A stretch of 64,000 bases of DNA, from positions 62,001 to 126,000 of the forward strand of contig JABCPU010000058.1 in assembly GCA_016800925.1 (NCBI GenBank), read 5' to 3'. The DNA is from Suillus spraguei. Taxonomy: Eukaryota; Basidiomycota; Agaricomycetes; Boletales; Suillaceae. Both the position numbers and the translations under genes were made by a program. The notes under the pieces were generated by a model that saw only the letters and a program-made list of their open reading frames with translations, made no database searches and had not been told where the DNA came from. Positions 26,123 to 37,242 of the stretch are shown here, piece by piece. Every line of letters begins with the position of its first letter. Positions within the stretch are counted from its first letter, which is position 1.

Positions 26123-27417
26123 ATGACTCTCTCTACCGCCATGACCATTACTGCTCGCGTTGCCGTCACCGGCTTCCTTACGGTCTCTTGCTTCAAACGG
26201 GTTGTCGTTGACAATACCGCTCAAGTCCTGTTCAAAGCAGAGAAGGCTTCCGCTGGCCTCGCTGTATACTCTATCTGCTTGTCGACGATCACGTTGGTTC
26301 TCGCCGCCGACAAGTCTGCACAGAGGATCCTCAGCAACGGGACCAAGTATACATCCACCGTTCCCAAGGACGACGACACCGGCTCTAATCTTCCATCCGC
26401 TAATGACACCACCCCCGTTACGCTTCAGCCTGTCGAACCACCTCATTTGCAACCATTTCTGTCTCCATCTCAATTGCGTTTAATCGAATCAACGGAAACA
26501 ATATCTGCCCCAAATTCTACTTGCACGCCTAATGACAACACCACCTCCGCTACGCCTAAACCCATTAGACCGTATCATTTGCAGCCATCTCCGATTTCAT
26601 CTCCATTGCCTTTAATCGAATCGACGGAAACAACGTCCGGCCCCGTGCCAATCACTTATTCTAATACTTGTTCGTCTTGCATCACTCTCACTTCGCCGGG
26701 CCTCTATTGCAAACGCCTGTCGATTGATTCCAGCACCACTCTTGTATCCCATGACGACTCTGTTACCGACGTCTTCTCGGACGATGCCTCGGACGCTAAT
26801 GACTGTGAGTCATTTAATGACGAAAGCACTGTGCACGAGGTAAGCTACAGCGTATCCTCAGTTTCTACATTATTTAACATCCGAGTATCTAGGATAATGG
26901 TTCTGAATCACAGCCTCGGAAGGAACCCGCATCAGAACCCACAATTGGTATTCTGATTGCGCGAATGAACGCTCTTACTTTCGATGACCTGCCTCGTCTT
27001 CCCAAGCTTCGACCACTCATTCTAGTCAACATCCGCCACAAAGCATCTATTAGTATTCCTTGTCCTCCGCTCCCTGAACCCGCCTACTCTATGGACGCAT
27101 TGACCCGACGTATACAGGCGCTCTCTCTTTCTGACAGTCCGTTCACTGATGCCGGCATCTCTCTTTCTGATTCCGGGTGCCCCATCGACGCGCTGACTCG
27201 ACGTATGGAGGCGCTCTCTCTTGGTGATCGCCGGTCTTCCACCTCGAAGCTGAAGCCTCTGATCTTGGTTGCGAAGCACGCCACCAGACACTTCAAGCTG
27301 CCTCCCCTCGCAACTCCTCTACTTCGACGGCCTAGATCCAAAACAGCAATGCGGGGCCAGATGTATTGGCCTGTTTCACTGGACCCTACGATCTGGGCTC
27401 ACCCGCAGCCAAAGTGA
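26123..27417 (+). CDS. Orphan protein with Ser/Thr-rich linker and DALTRR repeats
   Basis: I do not recognise this family. Two exons (26123-26839 and 26893-27417) join in phase through a 53-nt intron with GTAAGC/TCTAG borders and give 413 residues. The ATG at 26123 was chosen because the frame starts there directly after a leader shared with the pseudogene; a second ATG at 26138 is possible. The N-terminal 75 residues contain two hydrophobic stretches (VAVTGFLTVSCF and GLAVYSICLSTITLVLAA), perhaps a membrane anchor. The middle is Ser/Thr/Pro-rich with repeated HLQP and LIESTET units. An acidic patch (DVFSDDASDANDCESFNDES) precedes the intron. The C-terminal part carries ARMNALTFDD, DALTRRIQALSLSD and DALTRRMEALSLGD repeats and two KLxPLILV blocks. 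A decayed copy lies at 5250-6690. Confidence 0.7.
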
Positions 27418-28240
27418 TTCAAGGCCACCTCCGCATCTACGCACAGCATAACTCCGATGTCAGGTCCCCTACGACCAATCCGGATGACGGCCTCCTTCTG
27501 TCCCTTACGACCTGGAGCTTCACCGCTCAAGAAGTTGAAGGCCATTTCCAGTCTATGCATACTACACCACGTCGCGTTTCATCGACAAAGGTCCCCTACG
27601 ACCCGATCTCGACGACAAACTAGTCGGTCTTCACCCCATACTTCTAGGCAATATTCTACTATGGCCACCGCCACGATTACGCTCGCATATATCAGAGCAA
27701 GTCACTTCTCGTTTCATTTGATCTGTATTCTCCTGGTTCGACTGGTCAGTCTCATCATAGATTCATCTCTGGCATGTGCATTTCATTCCTTTAGTTTCCT
27801 CCGATTTGTTTTTCCTCTTGACTTTTACGAGACAGACATCAAGTTCATGATCTCGTCAGACTTACTCAAGCTTATGTATACTTTTATTTTCCTGCATGAA
27901 GGTCTGCTTCGATTTGTATTCTCATTTACCGGTACGGTACTGGCTCATTTGGTTTCATTAGCTCCTCTCGCGATGTATACTTATTTCATTAATCTTGCTA
28001 CACATATTTTGAGCATGTACGATTGATAGTATACACTTCAAATATAAATTTCTTCCACCAGTATGTTCTGTGGACTTGCTTGAGGTTGTAGTTGCAAATA
28101 TGTGCTTGTAGCTCTTAAACGAAGCGTGTCATGTACTGGACAATTTACGTTGTCGTCTTCATGATACATTATGCCGCGCAAAAAAGTGTCTAAGCAAAAA
28201 TAACGACGTGCTAATGTGCTGCCAGGCACTTCGAGGCAGT
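27418..28240. repeat. 3' flank of the orphan gene, part of a dispersed repeat
   Basis: The first 150 bp are matched in the pseudogene locus (6560-6690). About 27755-27795 and 28013 are matched in the pyrimidine-rich stretch near 11080-11410. An ATG frame at 27661-28026 is hydrophobic but its composition reflects T-rich DNA; I do not call it a gene. Confidence 0.5.
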
Positions 28241-28677
28241 TCATATAGGTGTAGGTCGGCCAGCTCTACGATCTTGCCGTCTCTGCTCCAACTAGGATAT
28301 AGTCAGCACAAAGTTTTACATACTTGATAGGGATGATAGCCTCTCACCCACGCCTTCTTACAATCCCTATATGCCTGGAAGAAGTCCAAACAACTGTCCC
28401 GGTCGTAGTTGTTGCGGTCCATGCAGCTCAAAGATGCCTTTGCTGCTTGTTCACATGGACTAAACACCAATACGACAAGGTCATTGAGGAAGGGAGAGTA
28501 TAAGAAGCACACTTACTCTGTATGTTGGGTGTATGATTGTCGGGCCTGTTGTTACCGTGAATGCGGACGGTGACTAGTTTGATATGGTATGCGGGAAGGA
28601 CGTACAGCAAAAACATCTTTATAATCCGCAGGCTTCACATTCTCCTGTGGCGAATTCGGAGGCGACGAAGTAGACAT
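28241..28677 (-). CDS. COX23: Cytochrome c oxidase assembly factor Cox23 (twin CX9C)
   Basis: Small intermembrane-space protein needed for cytochrome oxidase assembly and linked to copper handling. The ATG at 28677 gives MSTSSPPNSPQENVKPADYK and DVFA. The CHCH domain carries two CX9C pairs, CEQAAKASLSC and CLDFFQAYRDC, the substrate pattern of the Mia40 import pathway. The C terminus is KKAW / LEQRRQDRRAGRPTPI, ending at 28241. To keep the reading frame, a 5-nt exon (28513-28517, AGTAA on the coding strand) must lie between exons 1 and 3, giving A-S-N-P-C. Both its flanks have proper AG and GT. Without it the Cys domain is out of frame. Confidence 0.9.
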
Positions 28678-28935
28678 GGGAATTGCATATGCTGAAGTGC
28701 AAGAACTGTCATCATACAAAGCGAAGTAAATAACCTTGGGACTTTGTTGACAGGATGTTGCGATGCCGAATAGTCATACTGCGCGGTTCATGCCGTGTAT
28801 CTCAGAATGATTTTTTTCGTTGCTTGTATTTCGCAGTATCACAGATGAAATAACAAGGTTTCAAACCGATTATAATACGAACTACAACAAGTACTACAAT
28901 CTTCCATTGACTTCTCCATACAGAGATATTGTGAG

Positions 28936-30291
28936 TCATAAGAAAAATGTTTTTCTTGTTGTCTCAAGCTCAGGCTACAAAGCAATTAGTATAGTGTTTG
29001 TGAACAAGTGGACAGCACGGCACCTTCCAACGCCAGATATACTCATTATCTTTCGGAGGATTGCTCACTGGAAGAGGCTCAGGTGGCTTCATCTCTGATC
29101 CCTCATCTTGTTCTGGCATGGGCACTTCTTCTGGAGGTTCAGGTAACTCCTCGGTCCCAACACTGATCTCCAGCACATCTGGCGATGCCCCAAAGTTTTG
29201 AACTGCTGGCAGCCCTCTTTTGAGCCATCGAAGTTTCAAAGTGAAGCGAGGTCCGATTTCTTGTAGAGCAACTTTTTCAGGCGAACGGAAGGCATACCTA
29301 ATAGTTTTGGTTGAGGGCCCTATTCATTTAATTCTTATAATCTCCCTTACCGATGACGTCTGAAAAATAAAAAGTCACGCTGGTTGTGAAGCGCGACTAC
29401 CTGTCGCCCCTGGAATTCAGGTAATGGGGGGAATAAAGTCTGGAACATTCGTCCAACACCGTGTCCCAAAGTAGTCGAAAAATTATTGAGAACAAGCTCT
29501 GGATTGTGGGGTGTTGCTCTCGCGTGACCCTGATGGAGGGCCGTTATTTCTGCACCAATAATGAGATCGAAGGCGGGCTCACATATATCTGTTTTGTGAG
29601 TTCAATAGACGTAAGCTTGAAATACGCCATAGGACCATTAGGGAGATACACCAAGGTAATTGCGTCTGGACAATGCAATGGATGAGTTTTCCATAACAGA
29701 GATGGCAGAGACAACAGACTTGGCTTCTTCATGTCCTCATTCACAACAAGCAGATGCTTATAACCACGGCCAGCGGCCCACCCAGCTATTCGACCCATCT
29801 CGAAGCCTTTCCCCTTTTTCCGCCGGATAAATTCAGCACCTGGAAATACTCCTACCAACTCATCACAAAACTCATAGGTGCCCTTCGAGGCTTTTGCAGA
29901 GGTTGTGATGAGAACCTTCGGGGGGATAGTTGGATCCTGCGTGAAGTTGAAATAGTCCGCGAAAGGATCAGATGCGATATCATTAGAGAATTCCACTTGC
30001 TGAGCAGACGATGGGCCAGCTGCAGAGAGCATAGCTGGGTCTGCTTCGCGGGTATTATCGAGTGTATGGGGTACATTTTCTGAAATACGTTTCTGATGCG
30101 AGGTCAGCTGCGAAAGTACAGATGATCGTTACACGCACTTTCTTTGCTGCTGGGTCGTTGGCTTCGACTTTGGCTTGATCAAGCCTTTTCTGTAGTTTTG
30201 CCTGGCTCTTGCTCTTTTTTAGCTTGCGCGCAACCTCTTCTCTTTTTATCTTATTTTTGATAGACGACGGTTGAAATCGTGCGGGAGCCAT
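28936..30291 (-). CDS. RPF1: Ribosome production factor 1 (Brix domain)
   Basis: Nucleolar factor of the Brix family needed for pre-60S ribosomal subunit assembly. The ATG at 30291 opens [20 protein letters not shown] and a Lys-rich helix. The Brix domain follows: [95 protein letters not shown], and [18 protein letters not shown]. The protein ends EYIWRWK / [12 protein letters not shown] at 28936, matching the conserved end of the family. Upstream of COX23 on the same strand, and divergent from the p24 gene with 106 bp between start codons. Confidence 0.93.
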
Positions 30292-30397
30292 GGTATGAAT
30301 AATGAAATGATTTCGCAGACGTTAAATTTCTGAATAATATGCAGCACGTGACTTCCAATCTTCTTCCTCGTGAACTTCATCCCGCTCACCGAATAAC
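30292..30397. promoter_or_regulatory. Compact divergent promoter RPF1 / p24-alpha
   Basis: 106 bp between start codons, containing CACGTGAC at 30345-30352 near its middle. No TATA box is evident. Confidence 0.5.
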
Positions 30398-31209
30398 ATG
30401 TTTGCCTTTCGCCTTTCGGCGCTTCTGCTGTCTTTCCTTTTTGTAATAACGACAGTCAATGCCCTTCATTTCTACCTGGATGCAAACGAAAAGCGATGTT
30501 TTGTAGAAGAACTGCCATCGGACACGGTGGTTGAGGGTAACGTGTCCTCGTTATCGTCAGCAGCGCTCAAATGTCTTACTATGCTCCGTAGGGCACTACA
30601 GAGCGTTAGAGTGGGCTGATAGCACACAACAATACGCTCTAAACGAGGAACTCGGAATCATAGTTGAAGTAGAGGTGCGTCTCAAAGGGACCTTTACGAA
30701 CAACATGTCTCATACGCCATTTCTACCGATAGGAAATGGACACGTCGCACCTCGTCACAAAGACGAGGGGTCCGCCTGACGGTCGCTTCACATTCACCTC
30801 CCACGAATCAGGTGACCATTCCATTTGTATCTCCACCAACTACACGTCATGGTGGTCAAGCACGCACATCAAACTCTATCTCGATATCGTCGTAGGAAGC
30901 ACAAAACCAGACATTGAGAGTGACCGTACCCACATTGGCGAACTCAGCGGCAAGCTCCGCGACCTCAACCAAAAACTTGAAGAAATTCGGAGGGAACAGC
31001 AGTACCAACGGGAGAGAGAGGCCGATTTCCGAGACTTGAGTGAGAACACGAATTCGAAGGCTGTTTGGTATAGCGTGTTGCAAATTGGAGTACTTATCGC
31101 TACGTGTACGTGGCAGTTGCGACATTTGAAGGTGAGTAACGCGGTGTCTTTTCGGTGCACTTTCAGTAAATGTATGTATTTCCAGCGTTTCTTTGCGGAT
31201 AAGCGGTAG
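30398..31209 (+). CDS. ERP1: p24-alpha family cargo receptor (Erp1/TMED9-like)
   Basis: Type I membrane protein of COPII/COPI vesicles that sorts cargo between ER and Golgi. The ATG at 30398 starts a clear signal peptide (LSALLLSFLFVITTVNA). The GOLD domain begins LHFYLDANEKRCFVEELP and VVEGHYRALEW, the mark of the alpha subfamily, and continues KTRGPPDGRFTFTSHESGDH and SICISTNYTSWW. A coiled coil (LRDLNQKLEEIRREQQYQR), a single membrane span (WYSVLQIGVLIATCTW) and the short cytosolic tail RFFADKR follow. The FF motif fits COP binding; the tail ends in a basic residue. Four exons; the third intron lacks an in-frame stop, so the frame stays open through it. Stop at 31209. Confidence 0.92.
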
Positions 31210-31838
31210 TCCGATAATATTCTAATGGACTGGTGATTGCTTTGGGATATGTGGGTCCGGTTTGAGCCTACCTGCTGTTGTCAAGTGGATCAAATTGACA
31301 TGACGAGTTCAAAACTTCAAATTGTCATGAACTAATATATGCGGAAACACTGCTGGTAAAGGTTCAAGGCACCTACAGCTGTAAGATTTTTGACGTTTAC
31401 TTCTAATGCTCCTTACTACGTTGCGGTGTTTGCCAAGTACTCTAGCTCAGATCATCTGTTTGGGATATTACTTGAATGTCAGGCACATACTATCATGACG
31501 TGGGCAGTATCGCAGCTGTGAGTGCCACGGCGTTTTCGTTGATATAGTTTGACAAGAGGGTTTCCAAGCGTGTGCATTGAAGTTATTGAGCCCAGTGTCT
31601 TTCATACACTATCTTTGTTTTATTTTGTCTGTCTATGGGACGCGAAGAATATTCTATAAACGAGTAAACTTTGATTGGTTGACGCTACCCCCATGACAAA
31701 AGGCACCGCATGCTATAAAAACTGTCACCTGGCAAAAGCACATGTCTAAGTGGGTTCTGTCTCTAGACCGCGTGTTTGGGCGTTCCTGAGCTCCCATCTG
31801 GGTATTTGCGATCAGTGAAAGAGATTATAAAGAGATCA
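31210..31838. promoter_or_regulatory. Promoter and leader of the SLC35F-type gene
   Basis: An inverted CCAAT (ATTGG at 31674-31678) and a TATA box (TATAAAA at 31714-31720) are well spaced for the downstream start. A short upstream open frame lies at 31742-31789. Nothing else recognised. Confidence 0.55.
31742..31789 (+). promoter_or_regulatory. Upstream ORF in the SLC35F-type leader
   Basis: ATG to TGA, 15 codons (MSKWVLSLDRVFGRS), 22 bp after the TATA box and before both candidate main starts. If transcription begins close behind the TATA box the uORF could be partly or wholly included; it may limit translation. Confidence 0.4.
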
Positions 31839-31892
31839 ATGCTCTCAGATCCAGGACCGAGTATCGACAGTTGCAGTGCTACCAGAGATACC

Positions 31893-33701
31893 ATGTCCGA
31901 GTCTCTCGATTCCAAGCACAACCTTGAGGACACGGCCGCCTCGGTCGTAGACGCAAGCGATCTCGCGCGGGTTTATGTTCGCCCTCCGATCGATTATTCT
32001 TCTCTAGCTGCTTTCGCGAGCAGTTCCTGGGCTAGGTGGAAGAGTTTATGGACTAGGCGCTTCGTACTCTCGCTGTTTGCTGGACAGGTGGTTTCTCTGT
32101 GCATAACGGTGACTAATGTCACGACGACCGAGCTGGTGTCTAGGAATTGGGTGTTGCCGACTACACAGACTTGGTTCCTGTGTGTATTTTGATTCTTGTG
32201 ATGATTTGTGACGCTTATCTTCGTTCTTGCAGGTACTGTTCGTTGTTTCTCGTTTATACGCCGTATACGATGTATAAATGTAAGCATGGCTTTTTTTCCT
32301 TGGTCGATGTTGACCACTGATTTGGATTTGAAGATGGTTTGAAGGGTTGGGGTCAGATGATATATAGGGATGGATGGAAATGTTTGTGATGTCATTATCA
32401 TCCCCAACGGCAAGAGATCCTGATACGCCATAGATATCATCCTTGCGGCTTCTGATGTCGAGGGCAACTTCTTGGTCGTAAAGGTAATCATATAAGTCCC
32501 TGCTCATTTCAATCACACATCAATTATGGTTTCTCATCGAACAGGCATACGACTATACCGATCTACTATCTTGCATGCTTCTCGATGCGTGAGTCGTACT
32601 TGGTCGCTTGTACGATGCTGCATCTTACAGAGTCTGTCTTAGCTGGGCGATTCCTGTTTGCCTGTTGTTTTGCTGGGTATACATGCGTTCGAAGTATCAT
32701 TGGACTCAGATATTGGTGAGGAATCAATAAAGCGTAGTTGTCTCCATGTCTGAATACATGCATACAGGGCATCCTAGTGTGTGTCGGAGGACTCGGCATG
32801 CTAGTATCTTCAGACATGCTCACAGACAAGAACTACCCTGCCCTAAGCAGGGGAAAAGGTGACGCCTTTATGATCGTTGGAGCGACGCTTTACGGCTTTA
32901 GTACGTTATCCTTCAGGGTGAACAAATCGTCGTATTGATGACAGTCATTAGCCAATGCTACAGAAGAGTTCTTTGTGAGGAGATCGCCGCTTTATGAGGT
33001 GGGTGAGGCGCGTATAGTGGGGGATCGCTCAACTTATCTGGGCAGGTTGTTGGCCAGCTTGGTATGTGGGGGACCTTGATTAACGGGATCCAAGCCGCTA
33101 GTTTGGAGCATGTGGCTATGACTCAAGCGTCGTGGAATGGTGCTACGAGTGGGTCGTTTTTCGATAAATGTGGGGTTTGGCTGATTGGATTTTCCAGTCG
33201 GCTTTCTTGCTGCATACACAGCTGGTCGGTTTCTTCTAAATCTTAGCTCGATCCTCACACTGACATTCGTTAACAGCGATGTTTACCCTCTATACGACTG
33301 CTCCTCTGCTGTACCGCATGGCATCGTCACCTTTCTACAATATTAGTTTGCTCACGAGTGACTTTTATGGTCTTCTTTTTGGTATGCTACCATCTCCCTT
33401 GTGAGTGCTGGATGACTGATTATTTGTTGATAGGTCTTTTCCTTTTCGTGAGTGTTACATATTTGTGAGGGTCGATGGACACTATATTTTTGCAGCATTA
33501 TTCCCCATATTGGCTGTACTTCCCTGCTTTCTCCGTCGTCGTCCTCGGCCTCATCATCTACTTCTGGCATGCTACACGTAAGTCTGTTGACTGTGTTTGT
33601 CTGGACGGTCATTAATGCGTAAATTAGCTGAGGAACAGGGGAAGATTAATCCTAAAGCTCCGGCATATATCCGAAGAATGCACCTGGATGACCAAGTTTA
33701 G
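31893..33701 (+). CDS. SLC35F/DUF914-type membrane transporter
   Basis: Multi-span carrier of the drug/metabolite transporter superfamily, SLC35F1/F2 branch; the substrate is not known. About ten exons join in phase. Readable blocks: SLWTRRFVLSLFAGQVVSLC, FLYCSLFLVYTPYTMYKYG, WGQMIYRDGWKYIILAASDV / EGNFLVVKAYDYTDLLSCML, LSWAIPVCLLFCWVYMRSKY, GILVCVGGLGMLVSSD, GDAFMIVGATLYGFTNATEE, LGMWGTLINGIQ, GFLAAYTAAMFTLY, FYNISLLTSDFYGLLFG, FPAFSVVVLGLIIYFW. This gives about ten membrane helices, as expected. The ATG at 31893 has the better context (ACCATGTCC); the in-frame ATG at 31839 would add 18 residues. Stop at 33701. Confidence 0.9.
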
Positions 33702-33868
33702 TTGGATACCTGCAGTAATACCTTTATGCGATAAGTACTTGTAAACGATTGGTATCAATGAGAAATGCACATGCATCATTATAGTGATTATTTACAATGC
33801 CAAAATCCAATTAAAAGGATAACGGGGGAGCGGTGATGATGTACAAATGTAATGCACTGTTCTTTGAT

Positions 33869-34495
33869 TTAAACATATCGAAGAGGTTCTTTCTTTTGCC
33901 TCTCGAGTTCTTCTTCGTATTTTTTTCGTTCTTGTTCGCGTTGGGTTTTGTGTTGGCCAAGTTTCTGGGGGTTGATACTGAGAAGCTGGATCTTGGGAAT
34001 GAACAAGAGAGCATACAGTTTTCAGTGCTTCCACGGTAGAGACGATGGACTCTAGAGTGGATTCAGACATATCAAGCATCTTTAAGAAAGTGGTATGAGT
34101 TGAGATACTGGATATCATTTAGTTGTACTCACCGCATCCTCGGCGCGCTTCTGAATCTCCTTCAGGCGTTCCTTGTCCTCCTCCCACTCTCGTTGATTCC
34201 AACCTACGGTTCCATTCACATTGGGGTCATGCTGGTTCCTATGAATGAAGTTCCACCTGTGCTCCTGGGATGCTGGAGCCTCACGGTCAGGCTTGGAGTA
34301 GACAGGGGGAGTAGGGTGTTCGTCACTCCCTTCTTGTACGTGACGTGGTTGCATGACGCAAGGAAAGTACTGTGCACGATGTTCGCGCATCTGGCGACTG
34401 CAATGCCATAAGGTAGCGGCACCCGCGCCGAGGACAAACCAGAGGATACGGGATGAGCCACGGAAACGGTAGTGGTAGTGATAGTAAGGATGCAT
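33869..34495 (-). CDS. Small membrane-anchored coiled-coil protein, function unknown
   Basis: I do not recognise a named family. The ATG at 34495 gives a His/Tyr-rich start (MHPYYHYHYRFRGSSR), then a hydrophobic segment (ILWFVLGAGAATLW) that may be a membrane anchor. A charged helix follows (WNQREWEEDKERLKEIQKRA). An intron with GTGAGT/TAAAG joins to MLDMSESTLESIVST. A final coiled coil (HKTQREQERKKYEEELERQK) ends PLRYV at 33869. The last junction is uncertain: the intron is either 31 nt (donor GTATGC) or 49 nt (donor GTGGAA, with a CTGAA branch-like site); both keep phase. The alternative read-through frame is Thr/Arg-rich and less protein-like. Confidence 0.6.
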
Positions 34496-37242
34496 GTTAG
34501 TCGGGGGGATCGATGTTGATAAGTTAGGAGATCATCAGAGTGGGTGCAGCAATTTATATACGAATACGCATCCGCGAGCCGTCACGTTCGCCGTCGACGA
34601 AATCGCTCGGCCTCTGACGCGCAGTTGTTCGGCGTGTGTTGTTTATGACAAAACCAATCGGCTCGGACAACGCCGGTCGACTGTTCATCAGCACTTTCCC
34701 ACTGGCTTGCTGTTCTCTGTTGCAACGTTGAATTTAGAATTGCTCGTACGACTATACACTGCTTTCTTTGTACCTTCTGCAGCATTTTCAATTGTAGTAC
34801 TTCGTCACCGCGGCACGGCCAGTCAGGCCACCATCAAATGGGATACCGTCATACATTCCATTGATTCCGAGTCCATGCAGATTCCGATCATGATATGATC
34901 CGGCAAAGGTTTGCAGTACCCAAGAACTACGCGTTACATCGGCGTATACATTGAAAAGGATGTTTGGCGGCCAATCCTCAGGTGCGATACTGATCGAACA
35001 ATTATTAGTATATTCATCGCGTCCATGGGGATCCTCGTGGGTTAACCAGATGAGTCCATTCAAGAACTGCTCGCGTGGCTTCATAACCGCACCCGTACTA
35101 GTAGATAGCCTGACGCAAGCTCACGTACTTGGACGCACACAGATTGGAGGGGTGTACTATCGCTGGCATATTGCTGCCTAGCTAGGTGATCCCATTAGAT
35201 ACACCAGTCGACGATATGAATCCAAGAATTCTAAAACGCATCAAAACGTGAGTCTAGTAAGGAAACAGGATAGCCGCAGTCGTTCTGAAACCACGGTCAA
35301 GAGTGTCCAAGAATATATTGATCGTAACCAATGTCGTTCACAACTACTTTCCGAAGAAGTTGCACTTGATCGGCCGTATAATTATTGCATAGCCTGAGGC
35401 GGAGGTTGTGGACGGGAGCATTATGTCGGGCTCGCATTGCCAAGACATTTCGACGATCTTGAAGTTCATTAGCATCGAACCAAATACGTAGGAGGCCCAG
35501 AACACGGAGCGAGGGATACGTCGACGACATTCGACGACCCTCCAATCCGGAGTGCAGTCAAGCTTCTAATGAGGTCCGAGCACCCCTCCGAACGGATGGA
35601 TTCGAATCCCCAGAAAATAAGGTTTGACGTCTGCGTTGCGCGACGATTCGACATATATTGAAAACGATGTCTCACGAAATGGACCGTTTAGCTGAGCTTC
35701 AAAGTCTTCGTAGTAGAATTCGATTGAGAGTGGCATGTTATTATCTTGTGGATCCCCAAAATTAATCACCGTCGATGTGCTGAACTGGACAGCAAAAGTT
35801 CATCCAATTTGATCGCACGCAGCGACCGAAAAACGGGACCGGATCTTATATCGATTGAGTATCTATTATAAAAATATGAGACGAGACTGCAGTTTGATCA
35901 TAATTCGCACGTACAGGAAACACGCCATTCTGAGTGTCGTGTATGACGTGATGAGATATGAGTGAAATTTCTGGGCCGCCTGACTATAGATTGTCGACGT
36001 ACTGATGAGTGGCAGTGCGAGATACAACGAAATGCTCGCACCGCATTGATAACACCCCTCGTTACCCTTGCTGACACCTATTAGGTGAGCTGCTCCGCGC
36101 CACCTCTTCGCATGTTAGGAAATACAAGTGTCAAGATCCCCAGGGCCCATTTGACAACCTATTCTTGAAGTCGCGTATTTGGGATCAACACGGCAGTATA
36201 CCTAAAGGTTACCATCAGGAAATTAAAATTGGTTGTTGGTCAGGGAGTCTTATGACGGGGAATTGATAGGGTGTCCAGGAGAGAGACAACTCGCCATAGG
36301 CACCCACGACGACAAAGCACATGAAACGAGGGAGCCTGAAGGGGCCTAATGTTCGACTGGATTATGAAAAGATTTGACCCGTTATACATCAAAGTCGAAT
36401 CTGTCTAGAGTTGTCAGAAAAGACATGTGAATATCGATGAAGGCAGTATCTTCAATCTCTGATTGTCATGAGGGTCATCATAGATCGTGTCGCCATGTCA
36501 TGAGGTGAAAGATTTAAACTCAGATACCCCACGACTCTGAGGTTGTCTGGAAAGACATCGACACTTTTGCAATTTGCATCCGTAGTACTGCAAATTGAGC
36601 GCGAGAACGATTTATCTCAGCGGTCATCTAGTCCCCATCACCAGAACTAATACAACAGCACTCTGCGTATAAGTTGGCTCGATTTTAATGATATGAGGCA
36701 TAATTTATCTAGTCGACTCACTTATTGAGTGCATAAACTGTCGTTCTGGATGGTCAAGCGCCATTACTGGTCTTTTCTGTGGGGAAGTGTTCTGTCGGCT
36801 GGTTCTGTTCGGAGCCTTGAAAGTAAACTCGGGAAGAACTACGACCAGATGCGGTTGACAATGTGAAGTAATACCTGGCACACAAAATTCTGTTAGGTAT
36901 CTCTACAAGTTACGAACCTGGTTCTACGTGGTATTTGGATATCCTACCATGCCCTGGTTCTACAAACCTCCACAGGCTATAAGTAAAGTTCGGGTTTTGT
37001 GAGCACAGATGGACTGTGACGCGTGATTAATTGTCACGTTCGTGATCCTCGTTCCTCGGTAGACCTCACTGCTTTTGTACCGTTCTCAAGCTGTGGTGCT
37101 TCTAGCTTGCTTTCATTCTACTTTATCGCTTGCAGGAACACAAATCTACCAGGTTCCGCATGAAAATCGCCAAGGATCCCTATCAGAACTGTTCCAATTG
37201 ACTTTGGGGGTACTAATCATCGTAGTCAGGTCTAGGATCATT
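34496..37242. other. Gene-poor region, 2.7 kb
   Basis: Apart from a possible F-box-type remnant at 35297-35800 I see no gene. A minus-strand frame at 34788-35084 (starts MKPREQFLNGLIWL) is open over 98 codons but belongs to no family I recognise and has no obvious partner exons. Small direct repeats occur (GTTGTC..AAAGACAT near 36415 and 36541). Confidence 0.4.
35297..35800 (-). pseudogene. Possible remnant of an F-box/LRR-type protein tail
   Basis: Three minus-strand frames in succession read like the C-terminal part of basidiomycete F-box proteins: MPLSIEFYYEDFEAQLNG, then LIRSLTALRIGG, then YPSLRVLGLLRIWFDANEL with MRARHNAPVHNLRLRLCNN. They lie in different frames without good splice sites between them, so if the reading is right the gene is broken. 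No F-box is visible. Weak call based on style of sequence only. Confidence 0.25.

Noticed and set aside
27661..28026. 121-codon hydrophobic frame downstream of the orphan gene
   Set aside because: Same composition effect, lies in the repeated 3' flank, and no homology was recognised.
35590..35605. tRNA T-loop-like GGATTCGAATCC
   Set aside because: It is a perfect palindrome with no A box, anticodon arm or acceptor stem around it.
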